A stretch of DNA of 63,424 nt. Origin: Bacteroidales bacterium. GTDB taxonomy: Bacteria; Bacteroidota; Bacteroidia; Bacteroidales; F082. Below, piece after piece: positions 20,822-29,612 of the stretch. The translations under genes were made by a program, and so were the position numbers. Numbering within the stretch: the first letter of the stretch is position 1; the number at the start of each line of letters is the position of its first letter. The notes under the pieces are model-generated. The model ran no database searches. It saw nothing but the letters and a program-made list of their open reading frames with translations, and had not been told where the DNA came from. The stretch spans positions 1 to 63,424 of the forward strand of contig JAGCPJ010000078.1 in the NCBI GenBank assembly GCA_017965765.1, read 5' to 3'.

Positions 20822-22083
20822 CCCAATAGATGTCTGACTTTGGATTTCACGATTCGAGTAACGAGTTTGGTCTTGATGCGATTCGGCAGAGGCAGATACT
20901 TGAAGGTGGACGAGACTTTGACCTGATATCGCTGCCTTTCGGATTCGATTTCTCTAGCCAACAGACTGGCGTATTCCTCCGGGGCGCTCAACTTCGCTAG
21001 CAGTCCAGGAAAGTCATCATACAGGTTATAACGCAAGTAGGCTCTAAATGCCGACCAAGGGAATGGTGGGCGGGAAACATTCAGATAGCTGCAAAGCAGC
21101 TCATTGGCGTAAACGAAAAACGGACCACCGTAGGGGAACCTCTCGTTGTTCATCCAGCTTAAGTGGACATCGATGATGTTCACCTCATAGTCCCTGATTC
21201 CGTTGACCAGCATCTGATACTCATTGATGTAGTTGGCTTTCCGTAAAACGGCTATTCGTGTCCCGGGTTTACAGAAAAGGACGTTGTGTCCGACACTGCC
21301 GTCGAACGTCATCACCGCTTCAGCGGCCTGCAGCATGGAGATTTGCTCTTGCAAAGAGAACCTTGCAGGATAGACCACCTCATAACCCGCTTTCCTGGCG
21401 ACGTTCTCGATGTGAGACACCCCCCAGTTCCTGGTATCTTCAGGCAATGAAAGAAAGATTTTCTTTTGATGATGCGACTCCGCCGAGCCATTCGCCACGA
21501 TGAAATCCAGCGTGCGGATGTATTCAGGGTGGTAATGGATCTCGGGATAATTGGAAACGAAGCAACTATCGGGTACGATAACGGAACGGAAGCGCAGGAT
21601 ACGGTCAACAAAACACAGCTTGGAGACCTCCACTCCCGCCAAGCGCAAGAGTTCCAAGAAATTACCCGAAAGTGGTGCATCTCCGCTATAATAGATCCGT
21701 GTTTGCTTATGCTTGCTTTGGTATTCCTCCGTGGAGAGCCACCACAGGTGTTGGATCCCATCGGTAATGGCATGACCCCAAATCGACGACAACATGCCTA
21801 TGTAAATCACCTCTTCGTCCAAAAACAACGCTTCATTCTGGTCAAAACGATAGGGCGTAAGGCTGTTATAGTTGACGCCAGAGTTAAAAATCCATTCCCC
21901 GTCGCAACACAGTCCTCCTCCCCAGCACTCTTCTCCATTGGCGTTCTTCGTCTGCCGAAGCGGCAACGCATGGCAATTCGAATACACGCGGACACCCAAA
22001 GGAGTCGAATCCAGGAAAGACTCGCCAGACACCTCTTGAGTCTTCTTCAGTAACGATGGATAAATGTAGTTCTCAGAGGGCAT
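20818..22083 (-). CDS. Glycosyltransferase family 61 (capsular polysaccharide type)
   Basis: 421 residues from the ATG at 22083; a TTG two codons earlier is possible but less likely. The GT61 (formerly DUF563) marks are VIYIGMLSSIWGHAITDGIQHLWWL near residue 90, VIVPDSCFVSN, and near the C-terminus FDGSVGHNVLFCKPGTRIAVLRKANY. GT61 enzymes often add xylose or GlcNAc, but the donor here is unknown. It overlaps GT56 upstream by 11 bases and ATP-grasp downstream by 4. Confidence 0.82.
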   Translation of the reverse strand: MPSENYIYPSLLKKTQEVSGESFLDSTPLGVRVYSNCHALPLRQTKNANGEECWGGGLCCDGEWIFNSGVNYNSLTPYRFDQNEALFLDEEVIYIGMLSSIWGHAITDGIQHLWWLSTEEYQSKHKQTRIYYSGDAPLSGNFLELLRLAGVEVSKLCFVDRILRFRSVIVPDSCFVSNYPEIHYHPEYIRTLDFIVANGSAESHHQKKIFLSLPEDTRNWGVSHIENVARKAGYEVVYPARFSLQEQISMLQAAEAVMTFDGSVGHNVLFCKPGTRIAVLRKANYINEYQMLVNGIRDYEVNIIDVHLSWMNNERFPYGGPFFVYANELLCSYLNVSRPPFPWSAFRAYLRYNLYDDFPGLLAKLSAPEEYASLLAREIESERQRYQVKVSSTFKYLPLPNRIKTKLVTRIVKSKVRHLLG

Positions 22084-23170
22084 TGACAATGTTTATAATC
22101 TGTTCTCTCATGACTTCCTTGTCATATAAGGAAGCAATAATTCTCCGATTCTCTTCCCTTTCAAGGGTTGGAAGGGGCGAAACCTTGTCCTTTTTCAAAT
22201 CGTTTTCGATGGAAAACACATGCAATCCTATGCGTTGATAGAACTTAAACAAATGGCTTCTTTCGCTCATGAACACTCGCGATCCCAGCCACAGGGCCGT
22301 CAAGATATTCCCAAAGGCTTGGGGCCGGTAGTGTGGCATGATGACCACGGCACAACTCTCGATGATCTTGTTGTATTCATCCCGAGGCATGAAATCGACG
22401 AGTGGGCGGAAGCGTTTCCCGAACATGCTCTTCCCAATCCTTAGCAGTCCACGTCTCAGCCAAGGTTCTCCATAACTCAAGGGAACAATGATTTGGGAGT
22501 CTTCTCCTTGCAGTTTTTGTGCCGCCCGAAAGCCATCCCAATGATTGCATTCCAAAGTACAGGAATTCCCAATCAGTATGTTGTTGCCATTCACGGTCTG
22601 GTCCCGCAAATCGCCCAAAGTCTCCTCAATGGAATAATAGTTATACCAAAGCTCTTTCGCTTCAAATCCACAGTAGGATTTCACAAACTCGTAATCCTCA
22701 TGGATATCCGTGAGGCAATAATCAATCCGTTGGAAAAGCTCCTTGGGAAGTTCGAAATGAGGAACCGGCTTCTTATGCTTCAGCCCTTGCATCAACTGAT
22801 GCAATCGAAGAAGTCTTTTGGAACGCTTTGAAAGGAACGAAGCTCTAAGATCTTTTCTGCTATACACCTCGCCTCCCCAAAACACCCAAGCAACTTTCAC
22901 CTGCTCGGGGACATGTCTGAGGATGGCTTCACACCAAGGGAAGAAAAGCCCGTGCAACACAATGGCCGAATAGTCCGCAAGTGAATCAAATAGCAGCGTC
23001 ATCCGATCACTTTGGCTGGGATCGATCACTTTAACCGCCGCTATGTTCTTGAAATACGATGCATGTTCCTCAGTTGCCATCAACACAAACTCAGAACACA
23101 TTTCCGGTTCAGAGAACTGGTGGATCACATAATCGGAAAACTTGTCGTCTGGCAAAAGATGGAGTATCAT
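22073..23170 (-). CDS. GT56 family transferase, WecF-like (TDP-Fuc4NAc type)
   Basis: 365 residues, close to the 359 of E. coli WecF. Matching regions are the VFWGGEVY segment (HIWGADLY in WecF), ILIGNSCTLECNH (ILVGNSGDRSNEH), IIVPLSYGEPW (VVVPMGYPPNN) and the late FGNILTALWLGSRVF stretch. GT56 enzymes transfer 4-acetamido-4,6-dideoxygalactose from TDP-Fuc4NAc to a lipid-linked saccharide. The wecE homologue in the same operon makes the direct precursor, so the two genes support each other. The start overlaps the upstream stop by 4 bases. Confidence 0.8.
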   Translation of the reverse strand: MILHLLPDDKFSDYVIHQFSEPEMCSEFVLMATEEHASYFKNIAAVKVIDPSQSDRMTLLFDSLADYSAIVLHGLFFPWCEAILRHVPEQVKVAWVFWGGEVYSRKDLRASFLSKRSKRLLRLHQLMQGLKHKKPVPHFELPKELFQRIDYCLTDIHEDYEFVKSYCGFEAKELWYNYYSIEETLGDLRDQTVNGNNILIGNSCTLECNHWDGFRAAQKLQGEDSQIIVPLSYGEPWLRRGLLRIGKSMFGKRFRPLVDFMPRDEYNKIIESCAVVIMPHYRPQAFGNILTALWLGSRVFMSERSHLFKFYQRIGLHVFSIENDLKKDKVSPLPTLEREENRRIIASLYDKEVMREQIINIVNAL

Positions 23171-24930
23171 CCTTCAATCAGTTTTATTGCCGCAAGGACC
23201 GACAGACACTGCATCTTGTCGTAAGGCACACAGTCCTTAAACAGATGTTCCATGTCATCATGCAATTGTGGGTCTGGGACAAGGGTATGATTCTCCTCCC
23301 AAAAAGCATCCATAAACCGCTTGATGGCAGGATTGGTATCATACCAATAATCCACAGGATTCATGTTGTAAGACGACTTTTCGACAATGGTCTTGGGCTT
23401 CTCCCCTTTCTTACGCAAGCCCAAACGTCGCAGGACAAAACCCTTGACATATTTTCCAAAATCCGGTGACAAGATATGCGGCACTTCATAGCCCAACACT
23501 TTCATGGTTTTTTGAGGATGGTTCTCGATACGATGGATCTTTTGGCGGGTGTTCTCCCAGACATACTCGCCCGCCTGGGGATATTTGTCAAGAATCCAAT
23601 CAAAATAGATCTTGTGTCTGAATCTCAGATTCAGCGGGATGCTATAACAAAACTCAAAAAAATCCACATCAGTGAACGGTGAATAGCTTTCCGTGTTCTC
23701 CTGGTAAGTTAATAATCCCTGATTAATACCATTCAGTCCTCTATTGTAAATACGGAACAACTCACTATTCTCATACTCAAAAGTAAACTTATAATCTTCT
23801 AAACGTTCAATTATTTCAAGAGAATAGGCTCCGTCCTTAATAGTAGGTATACCATAATCCAAGTTCTGCAAATATGATCCAATTATCACATCGCCCAATT
23901 GTCCTGTATGAAAAAGCCCAAAGCTATCATAATCAATTAATTGCTCCAAGCTATAGCCATGGCCAAGCATAAAACCGCTGCCATAGGTCAATGCTGGCAG
24001 GAATTGGTATCGATGGATGAAATCGCCATGGTCCAAGGGGCTGAAGAAATAATCATGATGCAGATCTATCGCAATTTGTTGAGAGATGGTGAAGTCAAGA
24101 TAACCAGATTGCGAATAGTCTATGTTGGTTTGGTCGGTATAGCCCAACTCGTGGGCCACCCAGACCGTCATTCGGGAGTCGAGCCCGCCACTGAGACAGG
24201 TCAGATGGCGGTAGCCGTATTCCTTGTCTTTCTCGAAGGCTCGCCTCACCGCTTGGCGGAACAACCGGTCGATGCCCTCAACGGCCTCGGCCACCGACAT
24301 CGCCACGGGCTTGTTGGAGAAACGATGGTACTGGACGACTTCCAATTTCCCATGTTGAATCCTCAAATAATGGCCGGCAATAAGTTTATGCACCTCCTTC
24401 ACCAAGGTTCTGTCTTCGATGCAGAACCCATGGGTTAATGAGAAATAGCATCCAACCTCATCGATCGCTGGGTGGATCTGGTTCGCTTTCATGGTCTCCA
24501 CCATGAAACGCATCTCAGAAGCCATCAAGAAACCATTTTCAAGGGATGTATAGAAGACTTGCTTTTCCCCGGTATGGCAGGTATAGACGATCCATTTGTC
24601 CGCCTTTTTGTCATAAAGTGCACCGCTGAACGAGCCACGGAAGGCATTGAAGAATGCCTCTCCCTCCTGCTCATACATCTTCACGACACAATCCAACCAC
24701 GTATCCGTCTGGTATTTCGCCATCAACTCATGGTTGTTCAGGACGATGCCTTCCACAACCACGAGGTAGCCGGTGGTTTCGGAGAACAAGCGGTCATTCA
24801 TGAACTTGTTGACCACCCGCCGTTCCAGTTGGAAGTCCTCCCCTTCCATGCGATCGATGACCAAGGCATGACGCACTTCGTTGGGAAGACTCAGTTTTTC
24901 TTTTCCGATGTTGAGGATAAAACCCGGCAT
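23167..24930 (-). CDS. Asparagine-synthase-like amidotransferase lacking the glutaminase Cys
   Basis: 587 residues. The C-terminal synthetase domain has the PP-loop LSGGLDSRM near residue 245 and the family's STHGFCIEDRT-like connector. The N-terminal class II glutaminase fold is kept in outline, but the protein starts MPGFILN where active enzymes start MCGI; the catalytic Cys at position 2 is replaced by Pro. It probably uses free ammonia or another amine, or another nucleophile. In polysaccharide loci, relatives such as WbpS make uronamides from uronic acids. An AT-rich stretch at about 23700-23945 contrasts with the rest. The 3' end overlaps the next gene by 4 bases. Confidence 0.82.
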   Translation of the reverse strand: MPGFILNIGKEKLSLPNEVRHALVIDRMEGEDFQLERRVVNKFMNDRLFSETTGYLVVVEGIVLNNHELMAKYQTDTWLDCVVKMYEQEGEAFFNAFRGSFSGALYDKKADKWIVYTCHTGEKQVFYTSLENGFLMASEMRFMVETMKANQIHPAIDEVGCYFSLTHGFCIEDRTLVKEVHKLIAGHYLRIQHGKLEVVQYHRFSNKPVAMSVAEAVEGIDRLFRQAVRRAFEKDKEYGYRHLTCLSGGLDSRMTVWVAHELGYTDQTNIDYSQSGYLDFTISQQIAIDLHHDYFFSPLDHGDFIHRYQFLPALTYGSGFMLGHGYSLEQLIDYDSFGLFHTGQLGDVIIGSYLQNLDYGIPTIKDGAYSLEIIERLEDYKFTFEYENSELFRIYNRGLNGINQGLLTYQENTESYSPFTDVDFFEFCYSIPLNLRFRHKIYFDWILDKYPQAGEYVWENTRQKIHRIENHPQKTMKVLGYEVPHILSPDFGKYVKGFVLRRLGLRKKGEKPKTIVEKSSYNMNPVDYWYDTNPAIKRFMDAFWEENHTLVPDPQLHDDMEHLFKDCVPYDKMQCLSVLAAIKLIEG

Positions 24931-24948
24931 AGAATCAAACTATTGCTT

Positions 24949-26229
24949 TTAAACTACAGTCACTTGAAGTGGATAGACACTCTCGCCCCAATAGCTATAC
25001 CATTCGTTGATGAGTTTGTCGCCGATGGCTTCCACTTCGAAGGTCAAGGTGTCGTAAACGGCATCGTAATACTTGCATGAGGAGGTGGCGTCGCCGATGC
25101 CCGTCCAAACATCCAAGATATACTTTCCCTTGGTCAGATGATGATGCGGTATCCGGACCTCAAACTCGGCTTCGTCTTTCCCTTCCGGCCAAGCGATGAC
25201 GTCGGAATAGGCCATCCCCACCCGTGTACCTCCATTGGCCACATTATCAATCAGGGTGGTGAACTGGAAGCTTGAGACATTGCCATTCCGTTTCACTCGA
25301 GCCGTCAAGACAATATCTTGAAGGCTATCCATTTTGTAGGGCGACTGTCTTTTCAGCGAAACGACCTCCACTTCTTTTGTTTGTGCACTGATGCGAGTAA
25401 ACTCGGTCACTTCAGAAACGTCGCCTATCTCGGCCAGGTTGGCCGACATATATTCTGCGACCACATCGTCGATGGTCCCCATGGTCTTGATCATCCCGTT
25501 CTCAAGCAACACGCCGCTTTTACAAAGGTTTTTAATGGAAGCCATGTTGTGGCTGACGAAAAGCACGGTTCTGCCTTCACCTTGCGAGACATCCTGCATC
25601 TTGCCAATTGCTTTTTTCTGGAACTCCGCGTCACCTACGGCGAGGACCTCATCCACCACCAGAATCTCGGGATCCAAGTGGGCGGCTACGGCAAAGCCGA
25701 GACGCACCATCATGCCGCTGGAATAGCGTTTCACGGGAGTATCGATATAGCGCTCACATCCAGAGAAATCGACAATCTCATCCAGCTTCCGGGTGATTTC
25801 AGCTTTGGTCATCCCCAAGATGGCTCCGTTCATATAGATGTTCTCACGTCCGGTCATTTCCTGATGGAAACCCGTGCCCACTTCGAGCAAGGAACCGATA
25901 CGTCCCCTGGCTTTGATGGTACCTGTGGTAGGCCCCGTAACACGTGAAAGGAGTTTCAGCAGGGTGCTCTTTCCGGCACCGTTCTTACCGATGATGCCTA
26001 CCACATCACCTTGTTCCACCTTGAAGTCGATGTCCTTCAAGGCCCAGACGTAATCGCTATCGCCCTTGGCACTTCGGTCATTGGTCTCCCCAATCTTAAG
26101 ATAAGGATCCTCTTTCCTCCGGACATTGACTGTCCACCAACGTTTCAAGTCGTGGCTCAGGGTTTTGGTCGATACCAACCCCAAGCGGTATTGCTTGCTG
26201 ATATTGTTGAATTCAATTGCTGTCGTCAT
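24949..26229 (-). CDS. ABC transporter ATPase for polysaccharide export (Wzt-like)
   Basis: 426 residues. The nucleotide-binding domain has Walker A GIIGKNGAGKST (about residue 80), signature YSSGMMVRLGF, Walker B EILVVDEVLAVGD and switch His in LFVSHNM. From about residue 250 a beta-rich C-terminal domain follows. This is the Wzt extension that in E. coli O8/O9a and related systems binds the modified non-reducing end of the O polysaccharide before export. It pairs with the permease gene upstream (33-base gap containing a heptamer array). Confidence 0.92.
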   Translation of the reverse strand: MTTAIEFNNISKQYRLGLVSTKTLSHDLKRWWTVNVRRKEDPYLKIGETNDRSAKGDSDYVWALKDIDFKVEQGDVVGIIGKNGAGKSTLLKLLSRVTGPTTGTIKARGRIGSLLEVGTGFHQEMTGRENIYMNGAILGMTKAEITRKLDEIVDFSGCERYIDTPVKRYSSGMMVRLGFAVAAHLDPEILVVDEVLAVGDAEFQKKAIGKMQDVSQGEGRTVLFVSHNMASIKNLCKSGVLLENGMIKTMGTIDDVVAEYMSANLAEIGDVSEVTEFTRISAQTKEVEVVSLKRQSPYKMDSLQDIVLTARVKRNGNVSSFQFTTLIDNVANGGTRVGMAYSDVIAWPEGKDEAEFEVRIPHHHLTKGKYILDVWTGIGDATSSCKYYDAVYDTLTFEVEAIGDKLINEWYSYWGESVYPLQVTVV

Positions 26230-26236
26230 TATAATT

Positions 26237-26264
26237 ACTCTTTACTCCTCACTCCTCACTCTTT
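26237..26264. repeat. Tandem heptamer array, 4 units (ACTCCTC family)
   Basis: Units ACTCTTT, ACTCCTC, ACTCCTC, ACTCTTT lie head to tail in the wzt-wzm gap and run into the permease stop codon. On the other strand the core is GAGGAGT, the same family as the array at 28446-28480. Confidence 0.85.
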
Positions 26265-27141
26265 AAACCGTATCCATGAAACTCTTTTGTACCTTGTTGA
26301 ACACCACGATGCCCACAACCAAGAGCAGCACCATGAACAGGAAACTGTAGATCAGCCAGCGCCAACCAACGAAGTCACCACATCCCAAGAAGCCATATTT
26401 GAAGGTCTCAATGACGGGTGTCACGGGATTCAAGCACATCAGCTTGTGGACAGGGACCCCCATCCAGCGCATCCCCTTGGTCTGCGACAAAGGATAGACG
26501 ATAGGTGTGGCATACATCCACAACTGCACGATGAAGGAAAACAACACCTGCAAGTCACGGTATTTGGTGGTCATTGACGATATCAAGATGCCGAATCCCA
26601 AGGCCAATCCCGCCAGCATCAGCACCAAGACGGGGAACAGCAAGGCATACCAATTGACTGAGGCACCTGAGTCTCCGATAATGGCGTAAATGACATAGAT
26701 GAGGATGAAAAATCCGAACTGGATGCCAAAACGCAACAAGTTCGACAACACATCAGCGATAGGCATCGAAAGCCTCGGGAAATAAACTTTGCCAAAGATA
26801 CTGGAGTTGGTCACGAAGGTGTTGGACGTCTTGTTGAGGCACTCCGAGAAATAATTCCACATACAGGTGCCCGCCAGATAAAACAGGGGCCGAGGCACCC
26901 CGTCGGTAGGAATGCCGGCAATGCCACCGAAGACAATCATGAACATGATTACCGTCAAGGCGGGCTGCACCACAAACCAGACAGGGCCCAAGACGGTTTG
27001 TTTATATTGCGTGATGATGTTTCGTTTGATAAAAAGGGCGATCAAATCCCTATACCGCCACAATTCCTTCAAATCCACCTCAAAAAGCTTGTTTTTGGGC
27101 TTGATGACTGTGGTCCACTGGGGTTCTTGATTATGATTCAT
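26263..27141 (-). CDS. ABC-2 type polysaccharide export permease (Wzm-like)
   Basis: 292 residues with six hydrophobic segments. The ABC2 export-permease marks include the cytoplasmic start LKELWRYRDLIALFIKRN, YKQTVLGPVWFVVQPALTV and the late AGLALGFGILISSMTTKYRD region followed by QLWMYATPIVYPLSQ. Together with the ATPase it forms the Wzm/Wzt exporter, moving finished polymer across the inner membrane. It starts a long transcriptional unit downstream of a good -7 element. Confidence 0.92.
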   Translation of the reverse strand: MNHNQEPQWTTVIKPKNKLFEVDLKELWRYRDLIALFIKRNIITQYKQTVLGPVWFVVQPALTVIMFMIVFGGIAGIPTDGVPRPLFYLAGTCMWNYFSECLNKTSNTFVTNSSIFGKVYFPRLSMPIADVLSNLLRFGIQFGFFILIYVIYAIIGDSGASVNWYALLFPVLVLMLAGLALGFGILISSMTTKYRDLQVLFSFIVQLWMYATPIVYPLSQTKGMRWMGVPVHKLMCLNPVTPVIETFKYGFLGCGDFVGWRWLIYSFLFMVLLLVVGIVVFNKVQKSFMDTV

Positions 27142-27328
27142 GGGATATTGTTATTCGGAAAAGGATACAGCACTGCCTCCTGAATCCCATATCATTATGA
27201 TAAAATACTATAAATCACAAAGATACAAGAGACAGTAGGCCGTCTTTTCTTATGCGGCAAATGTACTAAATTATTTTTAATAATTAAACAAGAAAGAAAA
27301 CAAAAAATAATTCAACATGAATAAAAAT
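27142..27328 (-). promoter_or_regulatory. Intergenic promoter region upstream of wzm
   Basis: This 187-base gap is the longest in the polysaccharide locus. A -7 element (TATCTTTG on the minus strand, 27218-27225) lies 76 bases before the wzm start. The part from about 27255 to 27328 is very A+T-rich, follows the sugar transferase stop and contains small AT inverted repeats that could help end transcription of that gene. I see no reading frame or RNA gene in it. Confidence 0.55.
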
Positions 27329-28438
27329 TCAATTTGAATGTTTTCTCTTAATCACGATACTGGATAATATTTTCCAAAAATACTTCCAATCGGTACGGAA
27401 AGGATGCTTCAAATAGGCCTCGCAATAGCGACGCTCACTTTCCTGGATCTGCTCCAAGGTCCCCATCTCGTCAGCATACAAAGGCGGTAACATACCTGGC
27501 TTAGTCTTAATGCGAAGTTGTTGGATCTCAGGACTATAGAGGCTATAATACTGCTGACTCAAAGGGCGTACACCGACAATCTTCATCTGCCCTTTGAAGA
27601 CATTGATAAACATGGGCAACTCGTCAAGCCAGAACTTCCGCAGGAAACGCCCCCAAGTGGTCACGCGGTAATCGTCCTTAAACTTACCTCCCTCTTGCAG
27701 TTTGTTGTTCTCATAGACGTAGGTCTGAAGATAATCCGCATAGGCGTACATGGTACGGAACTTATACACCCAAAACAGTTCCCCGTTCTTGCCCACCCTG
27801 TTCAGTTTGACAATCGGACCATAATGCCGATGTTCCTCCGCTGGATGGCGCCGCTTCTGTGCGATGACGCAATAGCGGTCATGGATATACTGCTCCGAAA
27901 CCACATCGAATCCGCAGTAATAGAGTCGTCCTAGAATCTCCGGCCTGGGGAAGACCTTCCTCACTTTTTTGGTGCAGAAATAGTAAAACCGTCGCGTCAG
28001 GGCCAATTTGGGACAGACCCTATGCCACAGAAAGTCATTGAAATAGAGAAACTCCGCAAGAAATCTCGGATACTTGCTGAAGAACTGGGCACGACGTTTG
28101 GCAGCCGTGTCGAAGGCAACCACCAAATAACCGTTCTGCTTCAGCTTTTCGTTGGACTTACGCAGGTAACGGTTCACGTAACGGATGGCGTTAAGGTGGT
28201 CCTCCGCAAACAGCAACTCCGCCTCGCCGTCGGGCACCGACCAAGTCTTGGCGGCAAAGTCGTTGAGCCACTTGGAACGTTCCTCCCCTCGAGGCATGTA
28301 AGCTACGCGGATCAGTTCCTGTAATTCCAAAGGGGCGTTAACAAGATCGAACTTGGGCGCATGCTGGGGCTCCTCCCTGGAGAGGTACTCCATGGCGGCT
28401 TCATAATTTTCTCGGTAGGTCAGACTTTTACGTGGCAA
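27329..28438 (-). CDS. Initiating sugar transferase (phosphoglycosyl transferase), membrane helices reduced
   Basis: 369 residues if the TTG at 28438 is used; an in-frame ATG at 28393 would give 354. The C-terminal catalytic domain is clear: VWVYKFRTM-type motif (LFWVYKFRTMY), the LDELPMF segment that carries the Asp-Glu dyad of polyprenyl-phosphate sugar transferases, and VGVRPLSQQY. It transfers a sugar phosphate to undecaprenyl phosphate to start the repeat unit. The N-terminal 200 residues lack the multi-pass membrane region of WbaP and have only weakly hydrophobic stretches. The gene is 19 bases after the aminotransferase and upstream of a promoter gap. Confidence 0.85.
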   Translation of the reverse strand: MPRKSLTYRENYEAAMEYLSREEPQHAPKFDLVNAPLELQELIRVAYMPRGEERSKWLNDFAAKTWSVPDGEAELLFAEDHLNAIRYVNRYLRKSNEKLKQNGYLVVAFDTAAKRRAQFFSKYPRFLAEFLYFNDFLWHRVCPKLALTRRFYYFCTKKVRKVFPRPEILGRLYYCGFDVVSEQYIHDRYCVIAQKRRHPAEEHRHYGPIVKLNRVGKNGELFWVYKFRTMYAYADYLQTYVYENNKLQEGGKFKDDYRVTTWGRFLRKFWLDELPMFINVFKGQMKIVGVRPLSQQYYSLYSPEIQQLRIKTKPGMLPPLYADEMGTLEQIQESERRYCEAYLKHPFRTDWKYFWKILSSIVIKRKHSN

Positions 28439-28445
28439 AACGATG

Positions 28446-28480
28446 GGGAGTTAGGAGTTAGGAGTGGGGAGTGAGGAGTA
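28446..28480. repeat. Tandem heptamer array, 5 units (AGGAGTG family)
   Basis: Units GGGAGTT, AGGAGTT, AGGAGTG, GGGAGTG, AGGAGTA run head to tail between the aminotransferase and the sugar transferase. The array provides the stop codon and about the last seven codons of the aminotransferase. Confidence 0.85.
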
Positions 28481-29600
28481 AATGGGAGGTGATGGTATTG
28501 CAAATCAGGTCTTGGTCGGCCTCAGAGAGGTAGGGATGGATGGGCAAGGAAAGCACCCTGTCAGCCAAATGATCGGAGACGGGGCACTGGTTCGTAGCCA
28601 TGTCAAGATCATTGAACGCCGTTTGACGGTGCATCGGTATCGGATAGTAAATAGCCGTAGGGATGTCCTTGGCTTTCAAGGCTTCTTGTAACTTCGCCCT
28701 GACTTCCTTGTTGGCAACCTGAATGGTATATTGCGCCCAACTGGAATAGAAGCCTTGAGGTATCTCGGGGGTCTTTACCACATCGTGAAGCAATTGCGTA
28801 TAACGGGCAGCGACCTTGTTCACTTCCTCGAGTTCATAGTCTTTAAAGGCTTTCAACTTCACCAACAAGATGGCGGCCTGAAGGCTGTCCATACGGGAAT
28901 TCATGCCGATGCGTACGTTGTCGTACCGATCGCTTCCCTTCCCGTGGATATGATAAGAATCGATCAACGCGGCCCATTCGTCATTGTCGGTAAACACCGC
29001 TCCGCCATCGCCGTAGCAACCTACTGGCTTGGCCGGGAAGAACGAAGTGGTGGAGATGTCACCGAAGGTACAGGCCTTGCGGTCTCCTATACGACCTCCA
29101 AAGCCCTGGGCGGCATCCTCAAGCACATAAAGTCCAAAACGGTCGGCCACGGCCCGGATCATCTTGAAGTCGGCAGGAAGACCAAACAAATCAACAGCAA
29201 TGATGGCTCTAGGCTTCAGCTGGCGCGCCTTGATCGTTCGTTCAATCTTGGCAATCAGATCACGGATGTCGATGTTGAAGGTGTCGGGATCCACATCGAC
29301 AAAGACGGGCGTAGCACCCTGCATGGCGATGACCTCTGCTGAGGCGAAGAAAGTGAAACTCGGTACAAAAACCGCATCCCCAGGTTGCACGCCCCAGGCT
29401 TTCAAAGCCAGCAGCAAGGCATCGGTGCCACTATTGCAAGCAATGCAGTGTTTCACTCCGACATACTCGGCGAAAGCGTTCTCCATCTCTTTCACCTTGG
29501 GGCCCATGACGTATGCGCTGGAGGCAGCCACTTCCAGCATGGCTTGATCCATCTCGCCCTTCAAGGCCTCATATTGTTTCTTTAGATCGCGAAATTGCAT
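28458..29600 (-). CDS. DegT/DnrJ/EryC1 aminotransferase, WbpE/PorR-like
   Basis: 380 residues, PLP-dependent sugar aminotransferase. Marks: MQFRDLKKQYEALK start, CNSGTDALLLALKA, PGDAVFVPSFTFFASAEV, VDLFGLPADF, EDAAQGFGG, and the PLP lysine in TTSFFPAKPVGCYGDGG. This pattern matches WbpE/WlbC, which makes the 3-amino group of UDP-2,3-diamino-glucuronic acid, and PorR of Porphyromonas. The adjacent WbpD-like acetyltransferase supports that role. The natural C-terminus seems extended: the last residues (LLLTPHS) are coded by a heptamer array. Confidence 0.88.
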   Translation of the reverse strand: MQFRDLKKQYEALKGEMDQAMLEVAASSAYVMGPKVKEMENAFAEYVGVKHCIACNSGTDALLLALKAWGVQPGDAVFVPSFTFFASAEVIAMQGATPVFVDVDPDTFNIDIRDLIAKIERTIKARQLKPRAIIAVDLFGLPADFKMIRAVADRFGLYVLEDAAQGFGGRIGDRKACTFGDISTTSFFPAKPVGCYGDGGAVFTDNDEWAALIDSYHIHGKGSDRYDNVRIGMNSRMDSLQAAILLVKLKAFKDYELEEVNKVAARYTQLLHDVVKTPEIPQGFYSSWAQYTIQVANKEVRAKLQEALKAKDIPTAIYYPIPMHRQTAFNDLDMATNQCPVSDHLADRVLSLPIHPYLSEADQDLICNTITSHLLLTPHS

Positions 29601-29612
29601 GTTTTTAGTATT

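Noticed and set aside
27142-27328. Possible tRNA or small RNA in the 187-base gap before wzm
   Set aside because: No T-loop or anticodon-arm pattern and no strong terminator; only a promoter and AT-rich sequence are seen.
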